Shown here in pieces: positions 10,878 to 20,649 of a DNA stretch of 64,000 nt. Within the stretch, counting starts at the first letter, position 1, and each line of letters opens with the position of its first letter. The notes under the pieces are model-generated. The model saw only the letters and a list, made by a program, of their open reading frames with translations, searched no databases and was not told the DNA's origin. Origin of the DNA: Byssothecium circinans (taxonomy: Eukaryota; Ascomycota; Dothideomycetes; Pleosporales; Massarinaceae); assembly GCA_010015675.1 (NCBI GenBank), contig ML976989.1, positions 1,077,163 through 1,141,162 of the forward strand. Reading direction: 5' to 3'. The translations under genes and the position numbers were made by a program.

Positions 10878-12509
10878 CGCTTCACAATGTTACACGGGTC
10901 TATAGATTGGCGTAGCACCTTCCTCGCCGGGGTGAGTTATTGCTAGATTATTCTAGTCACGGGGAATGAAAAGTTTGTAATTGTTGGAGCACCAGCCTCC
11001 CATTTGTGGTCACTGCCTGGAATTCGTGCTTATCGTGACAACAGAAAGGGGAAATTCGACCGCGTAGCAGGGCGGGCGGTGTGAGGGGGATTCAGAGCCG
11101 CTGTTGCATCGCATGAAAAGGCAAACGTCTGCACCGCAATTTCATGACGCGGTAGTATGAGAGGGGAAATTCAAAGCCCGCTGTTACATCGCATGAAAAG
11201 GCAAGCTTCTGCACTTCAATTTCTTTTACTGGAACTCCTGCCCATGATCGCTCCACTGAAAAGGGCACTTGGGGGCACAGCCAATAGTCGGTGTGAACGC
11301 TTATTACCGCCTTATTGTCTGCGCCACATCTCACATCACGCAATCACATACAGCTTGCAGCGAGAATGTAGATGATGAGAAAAACAGGGATTTTCATACA
11401 CAACGCTCGGAAATACTAAATCCCAAGATGACTCCTCCTCTGTCTGTGCTATTGAGACTGCAATTGTACTTCTTCAGGGATTCCAAGGCAGGGATTCTTG
11501 ACCTTCTGGCTGCGACCATTTGAACCCTTCGGGAACCTCGACGGCGCGGTTCTTCATCCATGTCTCTGCAGCGCTCCAGTCCACGCACTTATGCATCGAG
11601 TTGGTGTTAGGAACTGGATTGGGATGGTCCAGCACCCAGTCAAACGTGAGCAGGCCCATGTCGAAATTACACATGATGCTCTGCCGGATACAAATATAAG
11701 AACTAGGAGACCCCATTTCGTGCAGATTCTTTCGTGGTGAAGGTAACGATCTCTTTTCCAGGGTCAAGTGCTGAATTTTAGAGCAACAAAGAGTTCAGCG
11801 AAGTGTGGGTGGGGTCTTTCCGAAGTTCGCATGGGTGTAAAAAATGGGCGGGCTCTTTGTTTATCTCGTGGCTCGGTCGTACGTAGCTTCCTTCTTTTCC
11901 GCTTGACGCAGATCGGCCATTTGATAGGATGCATAATGACCAATTGCAAGCACTTGCCATCCGCATATCACGCCATTGATGCAGTATATGTTCATATGAT
12001 TACGAACATTTGAACGCATACTTATTCAGACGCCTGTAAATACTATGTTTCTGACGATGCAATGCGTATTGCCCATATAAACCAAGTATCCAATAGATTT
12101 CTACGGTGAAGTCCGGAGAGTCAAGGAGCGCAGATACGATGAGCAAGCATGATTGCATTTTATATATATATCTCTTTAAAAGATATTGCATCGAGCATGC
12201 ATACACCCCTGATGGGGAATATCCATCTGTCTATTGGACGATAAGGGCACTGTGGAAGGGTTGATCCCTTGTGTTATAGTTCAAAGATGGTTATAGGTTT
12301 CACCATCCAAATTCTTCCGAAGCTTACCGTTGTATCGTTTTTGGCAAAGAGAACCATTCGATTGATTAGCAATAAATCTAGACTGGTATAAGGTCGATCT
12401 AGCTGTCTGCATCTCGGGATGGTTGGTCTAAGACTTTGCTTGAACTGAAACCTTAACATCTAGCTCTCCCGTTCTTTGTGCCTACTATTAGTCCGCTCAA
12501 AGTGCTAAC
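10878..12509. other. Intergenic region with one direct repeat
   Basis: Apart from the duplicated ~64-bp segment listed separately I see no gene. Short TA tracts occur near 12160-12175. The last ~50 bp should contain the promoter of the small secreted peptide gene. Confidence 0.6.
11083..11226. repeat. Imperfect direct repeat, 80-bp period
   Basis: The segment at about 11083-11146 recurs at 11163-11226. Both contain CTGTTxCATCGCATGAAAAG (11101 and 11181) followed by GCAA and a TCTGCAC..CAATTTC tail. There are two copies with scattered substitutions. Origin and function are unknown. Confidence 0.7.
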
Positions 12510-12798
12510 ATGAAGGGTCTAACGCGATTCTCTATTCTATTCGCCGTTGCTACGGCCGCTCTGGTAGCCAAACCAAATGGTACCTGGTCCTACAATAGTT
12601 ACTCTAACAGCATTCTAACATTAAGTTTTAGCTAACATGAAGAGGACTAACTTCAAGATTAATGCTATCCTTGACGTGAACTGCAATCCTGAAAAGTCTT
12701 CTTACGCCACCACGGAGAAGAAGACTAATTTCGAGATCGACACAATCCTCGATGTCCACCGCAATCCTGAGAAGTCCTCGTATGCAGTTGAAAAGTAG
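12510..12798 (+). CDS. Small secreted tandem-repeat peptide, possible Kex2-type precursor
   Basis: Two exons: 12510-12579 and 12632-12798. The 52-nt intron has a GTACCT donor, TTCTAAC branch and TTTTAG acceptor, and the product is 78 aa. The N-terminus (MKGLTRFSILFAVATAALVA) is a convincing signal peptide. The mature part holds two 26-residue repeats with consensus K[RK]TNF[KE]I[ND]xILDV, then N, P, E, K, S, S, Y, A. Each repeat is preceded by a dibasic pair: KR before the first, KK before the second. Seventeen of 26 positions are identical, and 10 of those 17 codons differ synonymously, so the peptide has been conserved while the DNA drifted. This layout resembles fungal Kex2-processed repeat precursors, which yield pheromone-like or ribosomally made cyclic peptides. 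No tailoring oxidase (UstY/DUF3328) is visible nearby, so the product class is open. Family not recognised. Confidence 0.7.
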
Positions 12799-13110
12799 TT
12801 TGGGGGACGCATCAAACGACGCGCAGGCGTAGGAGATACAGGCTATATACGTAGGAATAGTTGGGCTAGCTAGTAGTTATCGAGTTTCGTTTACTATCCC
12901 GAACGCTCACTCTAAATGTATGAAGCTTGACAAGTTCTAGTTTCCCTGAATGAGGTGCCGCCTAGAATAAGATAGCAGTGCAAGTGATGATTATTTAGTG
13001 TTCTCCAACTATTTACTAGAGCCAATCAATCCGCTGTATCACGTACTAAATACATGCATTAGCTGCAGGAAGCTCTAGATTAGAAGACAATTGTACGGCA
13101 GTACTGTTTC
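12799..13110. other. Intergenic, nothing recognised
   Basis: 3' flank of the small peptide gene and left edge of the ThDP-enzyme pseudogene. Older remnants of that gene may extend leftwards, but the similarity is lost. Confidence 0.5.
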
Positions 13111-14615
13111 TATACAGGAGAGATTCGTACAGGAAAGAACATTTAACAAACGGTTGCTCGCGCGTGTTAACTTGCTAGCAGTGCGCCTAAAGGCCCTGTT
13201 TACCTTGCGAGCCCGCGGGAGACTTTGGCTGAATATATTCAGCCGTACTTAATACCTTAAGGCTAATAGGTACCTGTTGGCCCCGGCGCTTTACCCTAGG
13301 AAGCCGTGAGTAAAGTCGCCAACGCGCTCGTCAATGCAGAACGGCCTTTGGTTATTACGGGGTACTCTGGCCGCAATCTTAAATGTCCTGAACAGCTCAT
13401 TTAGCTTGCAGAGATCGTGAAAGGTCTTTAGATCTATGACGTGCTAGGTAAGATTGAGCAGTTCCATATTTTTTAAACCAGAACCGCTATTAATACTTGA
13501 TGACGTGCTAGGTAGCGATGTCTCCTTTCCTTTCTCACATCGCGCATTTGTGGGTTACTCTCTTGGGTTCGATGACTGTACGCGGGACGCGGATGTCATC
13601 TTACTGCTTGATTGTGACGTGCCGTGGATTCCCTCTCGAAGCCCACCCTCAAAAGATGCCAAGATTTACCACATCGATCTTGATCCACTGAAGCAACAAA
13701 TTTCGGTTTCCTTCTTCCCTGCTCATGGGCGGTGGAGAGCAGACAGTTATGAAGCGTTGACCCAGATAACGCAATATATTCGCCAGGACGTTTCCCTGCA
13801 AGCTATTCTGCAAGATACGAAGTACCAAGCTCGTTGGAATCGACTTCAAGACGCTCGAACATCAGGTCTTCAAGAGATCGCCGCGCTGCCGACTCTCTCG
13901 GATGATGCGACCCTCAATATACACAACATCGGCAGCCTGCTCAGGAGTTCACTTCCCGAACATACTACCTTTGTCGTCGAAGTATCATCAAACAGTCGAC
14001 CTCTTTTCAATCAGCTACAATGCGACCGACCAAGAAGTTGGATTAATGGCGGCTCCACGGGCATAGGATGGAGCAATGGCGCAGTTCTCGGGGTAAAGCT
14101 TGTGCTACAAGACCAGGCCAAGGATTCCAATGAAAAAGACAAATCCTCCCACAATGTCCTGGTCTGTCAGGTTGTTGGCGATGGCTGTTTCATGTGTTCG
14201 GCTCCGTCGAGTGCTGCGTGGGTAGCACGCAAGTATGATGTCCCAGTACTAACGGTAGTGCTCAATAACGGTGGTGAGTATATGCAAAGTCAAATCACCC
14301 CTACACTAGCTAATAACGGTACATGATCAAGTTGGAAAGCACCTCGAAATTCTACCGCGCTTGTGTATCCGGACGGCCTCAACAAAACAGCGACTGATGA
14401 AGAGCTCAACATTTCTTTCAACCCTTCTCGACTACGCGGCGCTGGTCGAGGCTGCTGCCGGTTCAGGGTCTGATAAAGTACCTGGAGGTTGGATGAAGGG
14501 TGTACGGGTGGCTACAGTGCAAAAGCTCCGCAAGGAGCTCGAAGATGGTGCCAAACGAGTAGAGGTAGACTGTAAGGGCGTATTAGTGGAAGCTTTGATG
14601 GAAGGTCGAGAGTAG
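13111..14615 (+). pseudogene. ThDP-dependent enzyme (acetolactate synthase-like) pseudogene with RIP-like stops
   Basis: The frame opening at 13111 (YTGEIRTGKN) reads through the central domain of a fungal thiamine-diphosphate enzyme: APKGPVYL, ALVNAERPLVITGYSGRN, then FPFSHRAFVGYSLGFD, DADVILLLDCDVPWIPSR and AKIYHIDLDPLKQQISVSFF. The C-terminal ThDP-binding domain follows (QVVGDGCFMC...VLNNGG). Eight stops (13144, 13168, 13258, 13264, 13267, 13297, 13402, 13429) are all TAA or TAG at sites where CAA or CAG is expected. The intron near 14276-14333 cannot be spliced in frame, and one base is missing near 14429 before DYAALVEAAAG. The N-terminal third is gone. Intact relatives decarboxylate or condense 2-oxo acids. 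Confidence 0.8.
13436..13514 (+). repeat. 15-bp direct repeat bounding an intron-like 64-bp segment
   Basis: ATGACGTGCTAGGTA occurs at 13436-13450 and again at 13500-13514. The AG|GT inside each copy gives a potential donor (GTAAGA at 13448) and acceptor (GCTAG ending at 13511). Removing 13448-13511 restores the conserved DVLG-SDVSF reading exactly. The segment is thus either an intron flanked by a duplicated exon sequence or a small insertion with a target-site duplication. Confidence 0.65.
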
Positions 14616-14922
14616 TACCGGGGATCTCAATCACCAGATCGTGCTGGGGAATCTAACCTGCTTATGGTTCCCGTAGTTGGCTGTACCCTAATGTCGGTTG
14701 ATATTAGGTTAGATGCTTATCGTGGGAACTCTGCACATCCTCTTTCTTTTCTGATTTCTGCCTATGATTTATCGCTTCCAGCGCCACCCTCCAGCTGGTG
14801 CGGTTCGGCCGTCCTCCCTGCTATCATAATATAGGCGTTTGTCCACCCCAGATAGTAAATTCCATCTTCATACGTTAACGTACAGCTTACTAACTCGCGA
14901 TGGCCGCAACTCTAACCCTGCA
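14616..14922. other. Short intergenic, convergent 3' ends
   Basis: Lies between the pseudogene stop and the stop of the minus-strand SDR. Nothing recognised. Confidence 0.6.
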
Positions 14923-15836
14923 TCATTTCTTCGCTAAGTGGTCCACCCCAGTCCCTTTCGAGATCATCCTATCCTGCATTTTGTTAGTCAATATTCAAGC
15001 ATGTATGAGAATGCCGGAGCGACACTTACAACCACGAACAGCGGCGCGAGCTTGGTAAACCAATATATCATGGAAGCCATCTGTCCTCTCCACACCTTCC
15101 CGGTGGCGGCGCCAAGAACGTCATCCACGACCTTCTTCGCAAAAGCGTCGACCGGCATGCGAGGGTGCTCGTCCTCGCCTCGCGCCAGAACCGTCATCTC
15201 CTTCTCCGCGGGTTTGAATAGCGACGTCTCAGGAAGCTGGGGCACCGGGCCATTGGTCATGATGTTGGTCGTGACCGCGCCGGTGACGAGGGAGACGACG
15301 CGCACTCCCAAAGGCGCCAGCTCCAGCCGCATCGTCTCGCTGACCATCTCAACCGCAGCTTTAGAGGCGCCGTAGAGGCCCATCCACGGGGTGTGCACGT
15401 GGCCGTTAATGGAGCAGACGTTGACGATGGTGCCATGGGCGGAAACAAGGAGGGGCGCAAAGGCTTGACATACGGCAATGACGCCAAAGACGTTGACGTC
15501 GAACAGGGAGCGGGCACGGTCGAGGTCGGCCTCGACAACTGGTGTGATGTACTGAGAGCCAGAGTTGTTGATGAGGATGTCCAGCGAGCCGCCTGTGGCG
15601 GCGACAACATCGTGGGCGGCAACGGTGATGCTGTCAGTCGATGTCACATCCAGCTGCAGCAGCGTCACGTTGGGTAGCTTGCCCAAGTGCTCCATCTTGC
15701 CCAGGTTGCGCGCCGTCGCGAAGACGCGCAGGCCGCGTCGCTGGAACTCGACGGCCAGCGCCGAGCCAATGCCGCCAGCGCTGCAGCCGGTGATGAGGAC
15801 AGACTTGGGTGATGGGGACATAATTTTCGGAAGCAA
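14923..15836 (-). CDS. Short-chain dehydrogenase/reductase, AYR1-like
   Basis: Two exons: 15836-15030 and 14973-14923. The 56-nt intron (GTAAGT donor, CTAAC branch, GCAG acceptor) replaces a read-through tail with DRMISKGTGVDHLAKK, giving 285 aa. The NAD(P)-binding motif TGCSAGGIG is near residues 16-24, NNSGS near 95, and the catalytic YGASK follows the conserved serine region. ATARN after beta-2 is typical of the AYR1 group, which reduces 1-acyl-dihydroxyacetone phosphate or related keto substrates with NADPH. The substrate cannot be read from sequence, and classical SDRs of secondary metabolism look alike. ATG 15836 is used; a second ATG at codon 6 (15821) is equally plausible. A paralogue lies at 38445-39347. 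Confidence 0.85.
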
Positions 15837-17197
15837 CAGATATATTGTTCGTGTGTGTAGGTTGAAGAAAGCAGCGTACTTCTTAGGTTGATACTAGTCA
15901 GTGTAGTCCAGGTCCGACCATAGTAAGATTCGAAGGAAGACAAGCACTCACCTAGGTATAGAGCCGAAAAAGGCCAAGATTACTTCCGCCTGGGGAAGAG
16001 TCTTCAATACACCAGGGTCGTATCCACGGATGGTGACAAAGGGTATCAGACTCGCGTATAGGGACACTCCACAACCACTAGGAGTCGAGTCTAAGAGAAA
16101 ATGAGAGTCTTTCGCAAAGAATTATTGATAAAACTCTACTATTGTCCCATAGTGTGTCATTGGATTATGTCTTCTATTTAACATTGGCCCGCAGTGTAAT
16201 TCTTCCTATCACCCCTGTGATGGATGTGGTGAATGCGGCGGCGTTGAGACACTCGTGACAGCATACTGGGTGCCATCGGAGGTAACCGAGGCGGGACGGG
16301 CCTTTCAGTTACACCGTCTTGGCATATATCATTCCCGATTTGGAACCCAACGCTTACGTGCATACCCTTTGGGCGGAGGATTAGTCTGCCGGTATCAACA
16401 TTTTCTGGGTATTCTGCCCCGCAATCAGTAAGAGATTTGGGAGAAAAGTCTCTTGCTTCGGCCTCTGCCTCTTTAGGGAAGCCCCACGGTCTCCTTTACG
16501 CCGGTTCGCGGAGGAGATGGCCCAGTGCACGCAAGGACCGAGTCGCACGGGCGGGGAAACCGGGAATGCTGTCCTAACCGCGTCTATACCATATATGCCG
16601 CAAAAACTGCTCCGGGGCTAGGAGGAGGAGGATAAGTTGTGTTCACTCTTGGTGCTGTCTATCTCTATTGACTAATGTTGATTGTTGGTAGGAGTTGTGA
16701 AGTAGACGATGCAGAGTGTGGTGAATGTGGAGAGTGTGGTGGATTATTGGTCGAGGTGGGAGATTTATTAGGCGAGGAAACAGTAGTAGAGACCGTTCAC
16801 TCAGACGGCGTCATCAGCAGCGTTATGCTCAGCCAAATTCAAAAACCCTGTCATTAGTTAAGACACTGCGTCAAAGTCGAAAGATATAGTTCTCGGTTAC
16901 ACTTCTTTTAGCTTGAACAGTTAGCTTATTATGTTAATAATAAGTCTTTACTTTATAGGGGACATACAGATTGCATTGTACGCTAAATCCTTTTATACTA
17001 ACAACTACCGCAGAAAGTGAAGACTCTAAAGGACTCGGACTTATCACCCCATGTAGGCGGAAGTGGCATGTCCCAAGAAATCCCACCAGTCTTATACTCA
17101 TGGGCCTGTTTATGGCCTTATCCATGCGACGCATACCACGCCTCCCTAAAGAGCTTTGGCCGTTTCCATATACCAACTACTCCTCACATACAATATC
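15837..17197. other. Intergenic, nothing recognised
   Basis: 1.36 kb with no supported gene. It is AT-rich near 16120-16160 and 16860-16980. The ORF at 16675-16857 has a low-complexity GECGECGG stretch and is not believable as a gene. Confidence 0.6.
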
Positions 17198-18271
17198 TCA
17201 ACCGTCAGCCAACTCTTGCTCCTCATCCATTGCGTCCTGCTTGATTTCCTCGCCAATCATCACGCCCATTTCCAGCGGCGTCATGGTACTCGTTTGAAGC
17301 TTCTCCAGTACGTACTCTATGCTCCAATCCTCGAGTAGGCGTTTCAGACGCATCTTCGACCACTCCGCATTCGGCTCCTCCACTAGTATCAACTTACAGA
17401 CTTTCTTTTCTCCAGATTTTGTCGCCCACCACAGCTCAGTCAAACGCGTAACAAGGGTGCTTTCCGACGGCCTCTTTTGGATCGGCGTCATGAGAACACG
17501 AACAGTCAGGCTCTTGTCCTTGTTCCTCATCCGCACCAACATTTTCTCGAGCAACGTTGCCAGCGCTTCTTTTTCCCATTCGTATAGCTCAATGTCCAGC
17601 AATTTCTTAACATCCATTCCATAATAGCAAACAAGATATCCCACAATCGTCAGTTCGAGTTCTTGTTTACCGGCATTAACTTCCGTTATCGGGTCATGCG
17701 TCTTGAGCCATTCGATGTCGTGGCTGCGCGCCATGTCGAAAAGGGGAAGCAGCGCATCGAAACCCGAGAAGCAGTGCTGAGGGACCATTAGTTCGGGTGC
17801 CAGCATCTCGTTGAGGTGGATCATGTTGTCGCGTAGTTCTTCCGTCATCTGGCGACAGACCTGGAGGCACTCCTTGGAGATATGCAGGATGGTGTAATAG
17901 ACTGCGAGGTCTGGCTGCGTGGTCTCAAGCGGAATTACAACCTCTTCGACGAGGTAGCCATAGATCTTGTAGCGCAGCTCAACTGGTAACACGAATAGCG
18001 GACTCGTATATGTGGAATCGTCTTTCGGGTCGGGCAGGTTCTCGGAGGGCCGCAGTATGAGCCGCGGCTGGGCCGGCAAGGCAAAAGGTGGGAGTACGCG
18101 CTTGTAAATCGAGTAGATAGGTAATTGGGTTGCCTTGCTGATGTATGAGAGTTGCTGTGCCTCTGTATCATAGCCGGTGCTCGAAGTGTAGGGAGACCGA
18201 GGCGGCTGGACCGGCGGGGCACCAGGTGAGACTGCCTCCATCGACAACTTGTCGGTGAGAAACATGTCCAT
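17198..18271 (-). CDS. Hypothetical protein with LPxELR (F-box-like) motif
   Basis: A single-exon ORF of 357 aa. After a proline/serine-rich N-terminal ~90 residues comes FVLPVELRYKIYGYLVEE, the LPxELRxxIY helix found at the start of many Dothideomycete F-box-like proteins. The rest is acidic and helical (LTELWWATKSGEKKVCKLIL; VLEKLQTSTMTPLEMGVMIG) with no motif I can name. F-box proteins recruit substrates to SCF ubiquitin ligases, but this lineage-expanded group is uncharacterised and an SCF role is only inferred. No lesions. Start at 18271; an alternative ATG follows 10 codons in. Confidence 0.65.
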   Translation of the reverse strand: MDMFLTDKLSMEAVSPGAPPVQPPRSPYTSSTGYDTEAQQLSYISKATQLPIYSIYKRVLPPFALPAQPRLILRPSENLPDPKDDSTYTSPLFVLPVELRYKIYGYLVEEVVIPLETTQPDLAVYYTILHISKECLQVCRQMTEELRDNMIHLNEMLAPELMVPQHCFSGFDALLPLFDMARSHDIEWLKTHDPITEVNAGKQELELTIVGYLVCYYGMDVKKLLDIELYEWEKEALATLLEKMLVRMRNKDKSLTVRVLMTPIQKRPSESTLVTRLTELWWATKSGEKKVCKLILVEEPNAEWSKMRLKRLLEDWSIEYVLEKLQTSTMTPLEMGVMIGEEIKQDAMDEEQELADG

Positions 18272-19319
18272 CTTGTTTTATCAAGGGATTTTCGGGTGTA
18301 TATACAGCTGTGGATGTTTGGAGCGTATGCAGAAGGGTGAAGGGCTCCAAGTATGATTGCGCTTAAAGAAGGCTGGCGTCGCGTGCGGTACGTCACTAAC
18401 ACAGAATTTCGCTTTCTCCGCCTGCGGTGGAAGGCACTCTCTGGACGCGTTTCTGAACTTATATTGTGAAAAAGTCTCCAAAAAATATATACGGTATCTG
18501 CCATGATTGCAGCTCAAGAGCCCTAAAGCTTGACCAAGTCGGATAGCTCAGTGACGATTCTACAGCTAAATCACCCAACTATACATCAGGTCACGGTACA
18601 TGCCAGGTTTGCCTACCATCTCTAATTTTGATTGCCCTATTGTGTCCCAGCAGGGGAGGCCCTACTTCTCAAACATTCCAGGGACGCGTCCCAATTGATG
18701 TCCTGGGAGGGATTACAACGTGGATATTGAGGGTGCTATTTCAGTGAACGAGTGCCTTTATCGGCTAGCTACATGTTTTGATGCTATTCCAAGATTGTGT
18801 AAGTATCAAAATTGGGGTCATCGCGAATTTTGGGCTTTCGACTTGTAGGTGGATGGTGGCAAGAAGGGTACCTATGGTAGCTGCCCTTTCCAATATATCA
18901 TAGGCCATAAAAGATACTGCGTATAGTGACGCCTTCTGCACTAGTAGCAAGGTACGACTGTACGTATGTATAAAGAATACGCTCTGATATTTTTCTCCCT
19001 GACTATGGCGTCATTGTGTAGTCATATCGTTACTGCACAGTGCAGGCAAACAAGCTTAATTACTTCGACAACAGCGCGCACAGCCACCATGAATCAATGA
19101 ACGCGTCAAATTTTCTGTTCTTCTCACTTCACTGTCCCACTTGGTCACCAAAACCCACTTTCTGCATCCTCTGGTATACACGACCTATCGGGTGAACGTG
19201 CGGGCCTCAACATATTAGCTTTCGACGCAACCTCAACCGAGTTCGACGCACCCTCCACCGAGTTCGACAGACCATCCTCTAAGTTCGAGGACCATCTTAG
19301 CGACACTCACCCAGAAGAG
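18272..19319. other. Intergenic, nothing recognised
   Basis: Promoter-side flank shared by the minus-strand gene ending at 18271 and the plus-strand remnant from 19320. TTCGACGCA/TTCGACAGA-like short repeats near 19221-19285 are the only visible structure. Confidence 0.6.
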
Positions 19320-20221
19320 ATGGATCCTGCAGCTAGAAAGCGGAAATCCGAGTCCGCGCCCTCCGAGAATGATCCGCACGCCTCGGAACCTGCGACTAAA
19401 AAATGCCGTATTGACACGGAAACGCTTAAGCCACACGTCGAAGCCGCGGAGGTGGCGGACTCCCGCCTCATGAGCCTTCCAAAGGAGCTACGAGATGAGG
19501 TCTATAGCCATTTGAATACGGTAGACGACGTCATTATCGTGCCCCGTTCGCCCGGTTTTCTCTACGAAAGACTCTCATCGTTCAATGCCCTTTTCTTGAC
19601 ATCGCGCTTCAACTACGACGACGCACACAGTTTCTTGGACTACAAACACAGCCAACAGCCGGTCACCCTCATTTACAAACCAGGACGTGAGCTATTTACG
19701 CCCGATATTTCGAACACACTCTCAACGCAGCACTCAATGCGCTCGAAATAGGTCGAACGTACGACCTCCTCTACTTAGCAAAACTTGGTCCGGAACAGAG
19801 TCCAAAGAGAGAATTGGACATCTATACCCGAAAGCTTGCGTTCGGCTCATTCATAAATTCAGTCAAGTTCGGTTATCGGCGGGAAGATGACGACAGAGCA
19901 AATCAGCTTCAGGAAAGGAAGGAACCCTGGAATGAGTCTTGGGTCCGTGGACTGGAAGCCTTCTTTACCGCATCGATTCTTCATTTACGACACAACTAGA
20001 ACGTCAAAGTGCGGATCGTAATTGACGAAATTGGCTACCAATCTCTAAAACGGGAGAAGTTCTGGTACCCCGGCTTTTATACCAAGGCCTGGGATGATAT
20101 GGTTGGCGGAGTGGATCTGCCTACGACGTACTCTGTGGTGTATGCAAGCAAGGACATTGAGGACCGCGTGGCTGAGGATCTTGAGGAATATCTAAGAGCT
20201 AAAGCAGCTAAGCGCAGATAG
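19320..20221 (+). pseudogene. Broken LPxELR (F-box-like) family gene
   Basis: From ATG 19320 the frame gives a basic, nuclear-signal-like N-terminus (RKRKSES; ATKKCRID) and the motif RLMSLPKELRDEVYSHLN. A one-base loss near 19713 (in GATATTTCG) shifts frame. The downstream frame then reads convincingly: FEHTLNAALNALEIGRTYDL and LDIYTRKLAFGSFINSVKFG. An in-frame TAG at 19997 interrupts it before VRIVIDEIGYQSL, and the gene ends at 20221. CAG to TAG would explain the stop. Two independent lesions make a pseudogene likely, though the frameshift alone could be a homopolymer sequencing error. Confidence 0.65.
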
Positions 20222-20649
20222 GTATCAATCAACAGTCGAGAATCGGAAGGGATGGCTTGCTACATGGACTTTGGGAGGACAGAAGGAAGTGGACCCTGCC
20301 AGTCACACTGCACGGTCAATTTCTCTTCACTTTGTCAAGGCTCGCTTCATTCGCCGGTAAGGAAGCTCTGCCTGAAGACCAAGAGGCAGTATTTGTGGAT
20401 CCTCTCCTCCAACCGCAGTTCATGTTCGAGTGTAAGGGGGCCAACGGATTTGATCTTCATATGGGACTTGTACTCAGAATAGGCAGAGGATCAATTAAAA
20501 TTGTATTGCAATGTTTACCTTAAAGATCTTCTCACCCCTCTGTTTACGTACGCCTTACAGTGGCATTTCACAACATGCAAAACTCCTTCCACAGTTAGGC
20601 TTTACACGATCTCATGCTAGGTACTACACAATAAAATGTCCCACACCCT
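20222..20649. other. Intergenic, nothing recognised
   Basis: Short ORFs here overlap in two frames without recognisable content. It is the 3' flank of the POT transporter. Confidence 0.6.
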
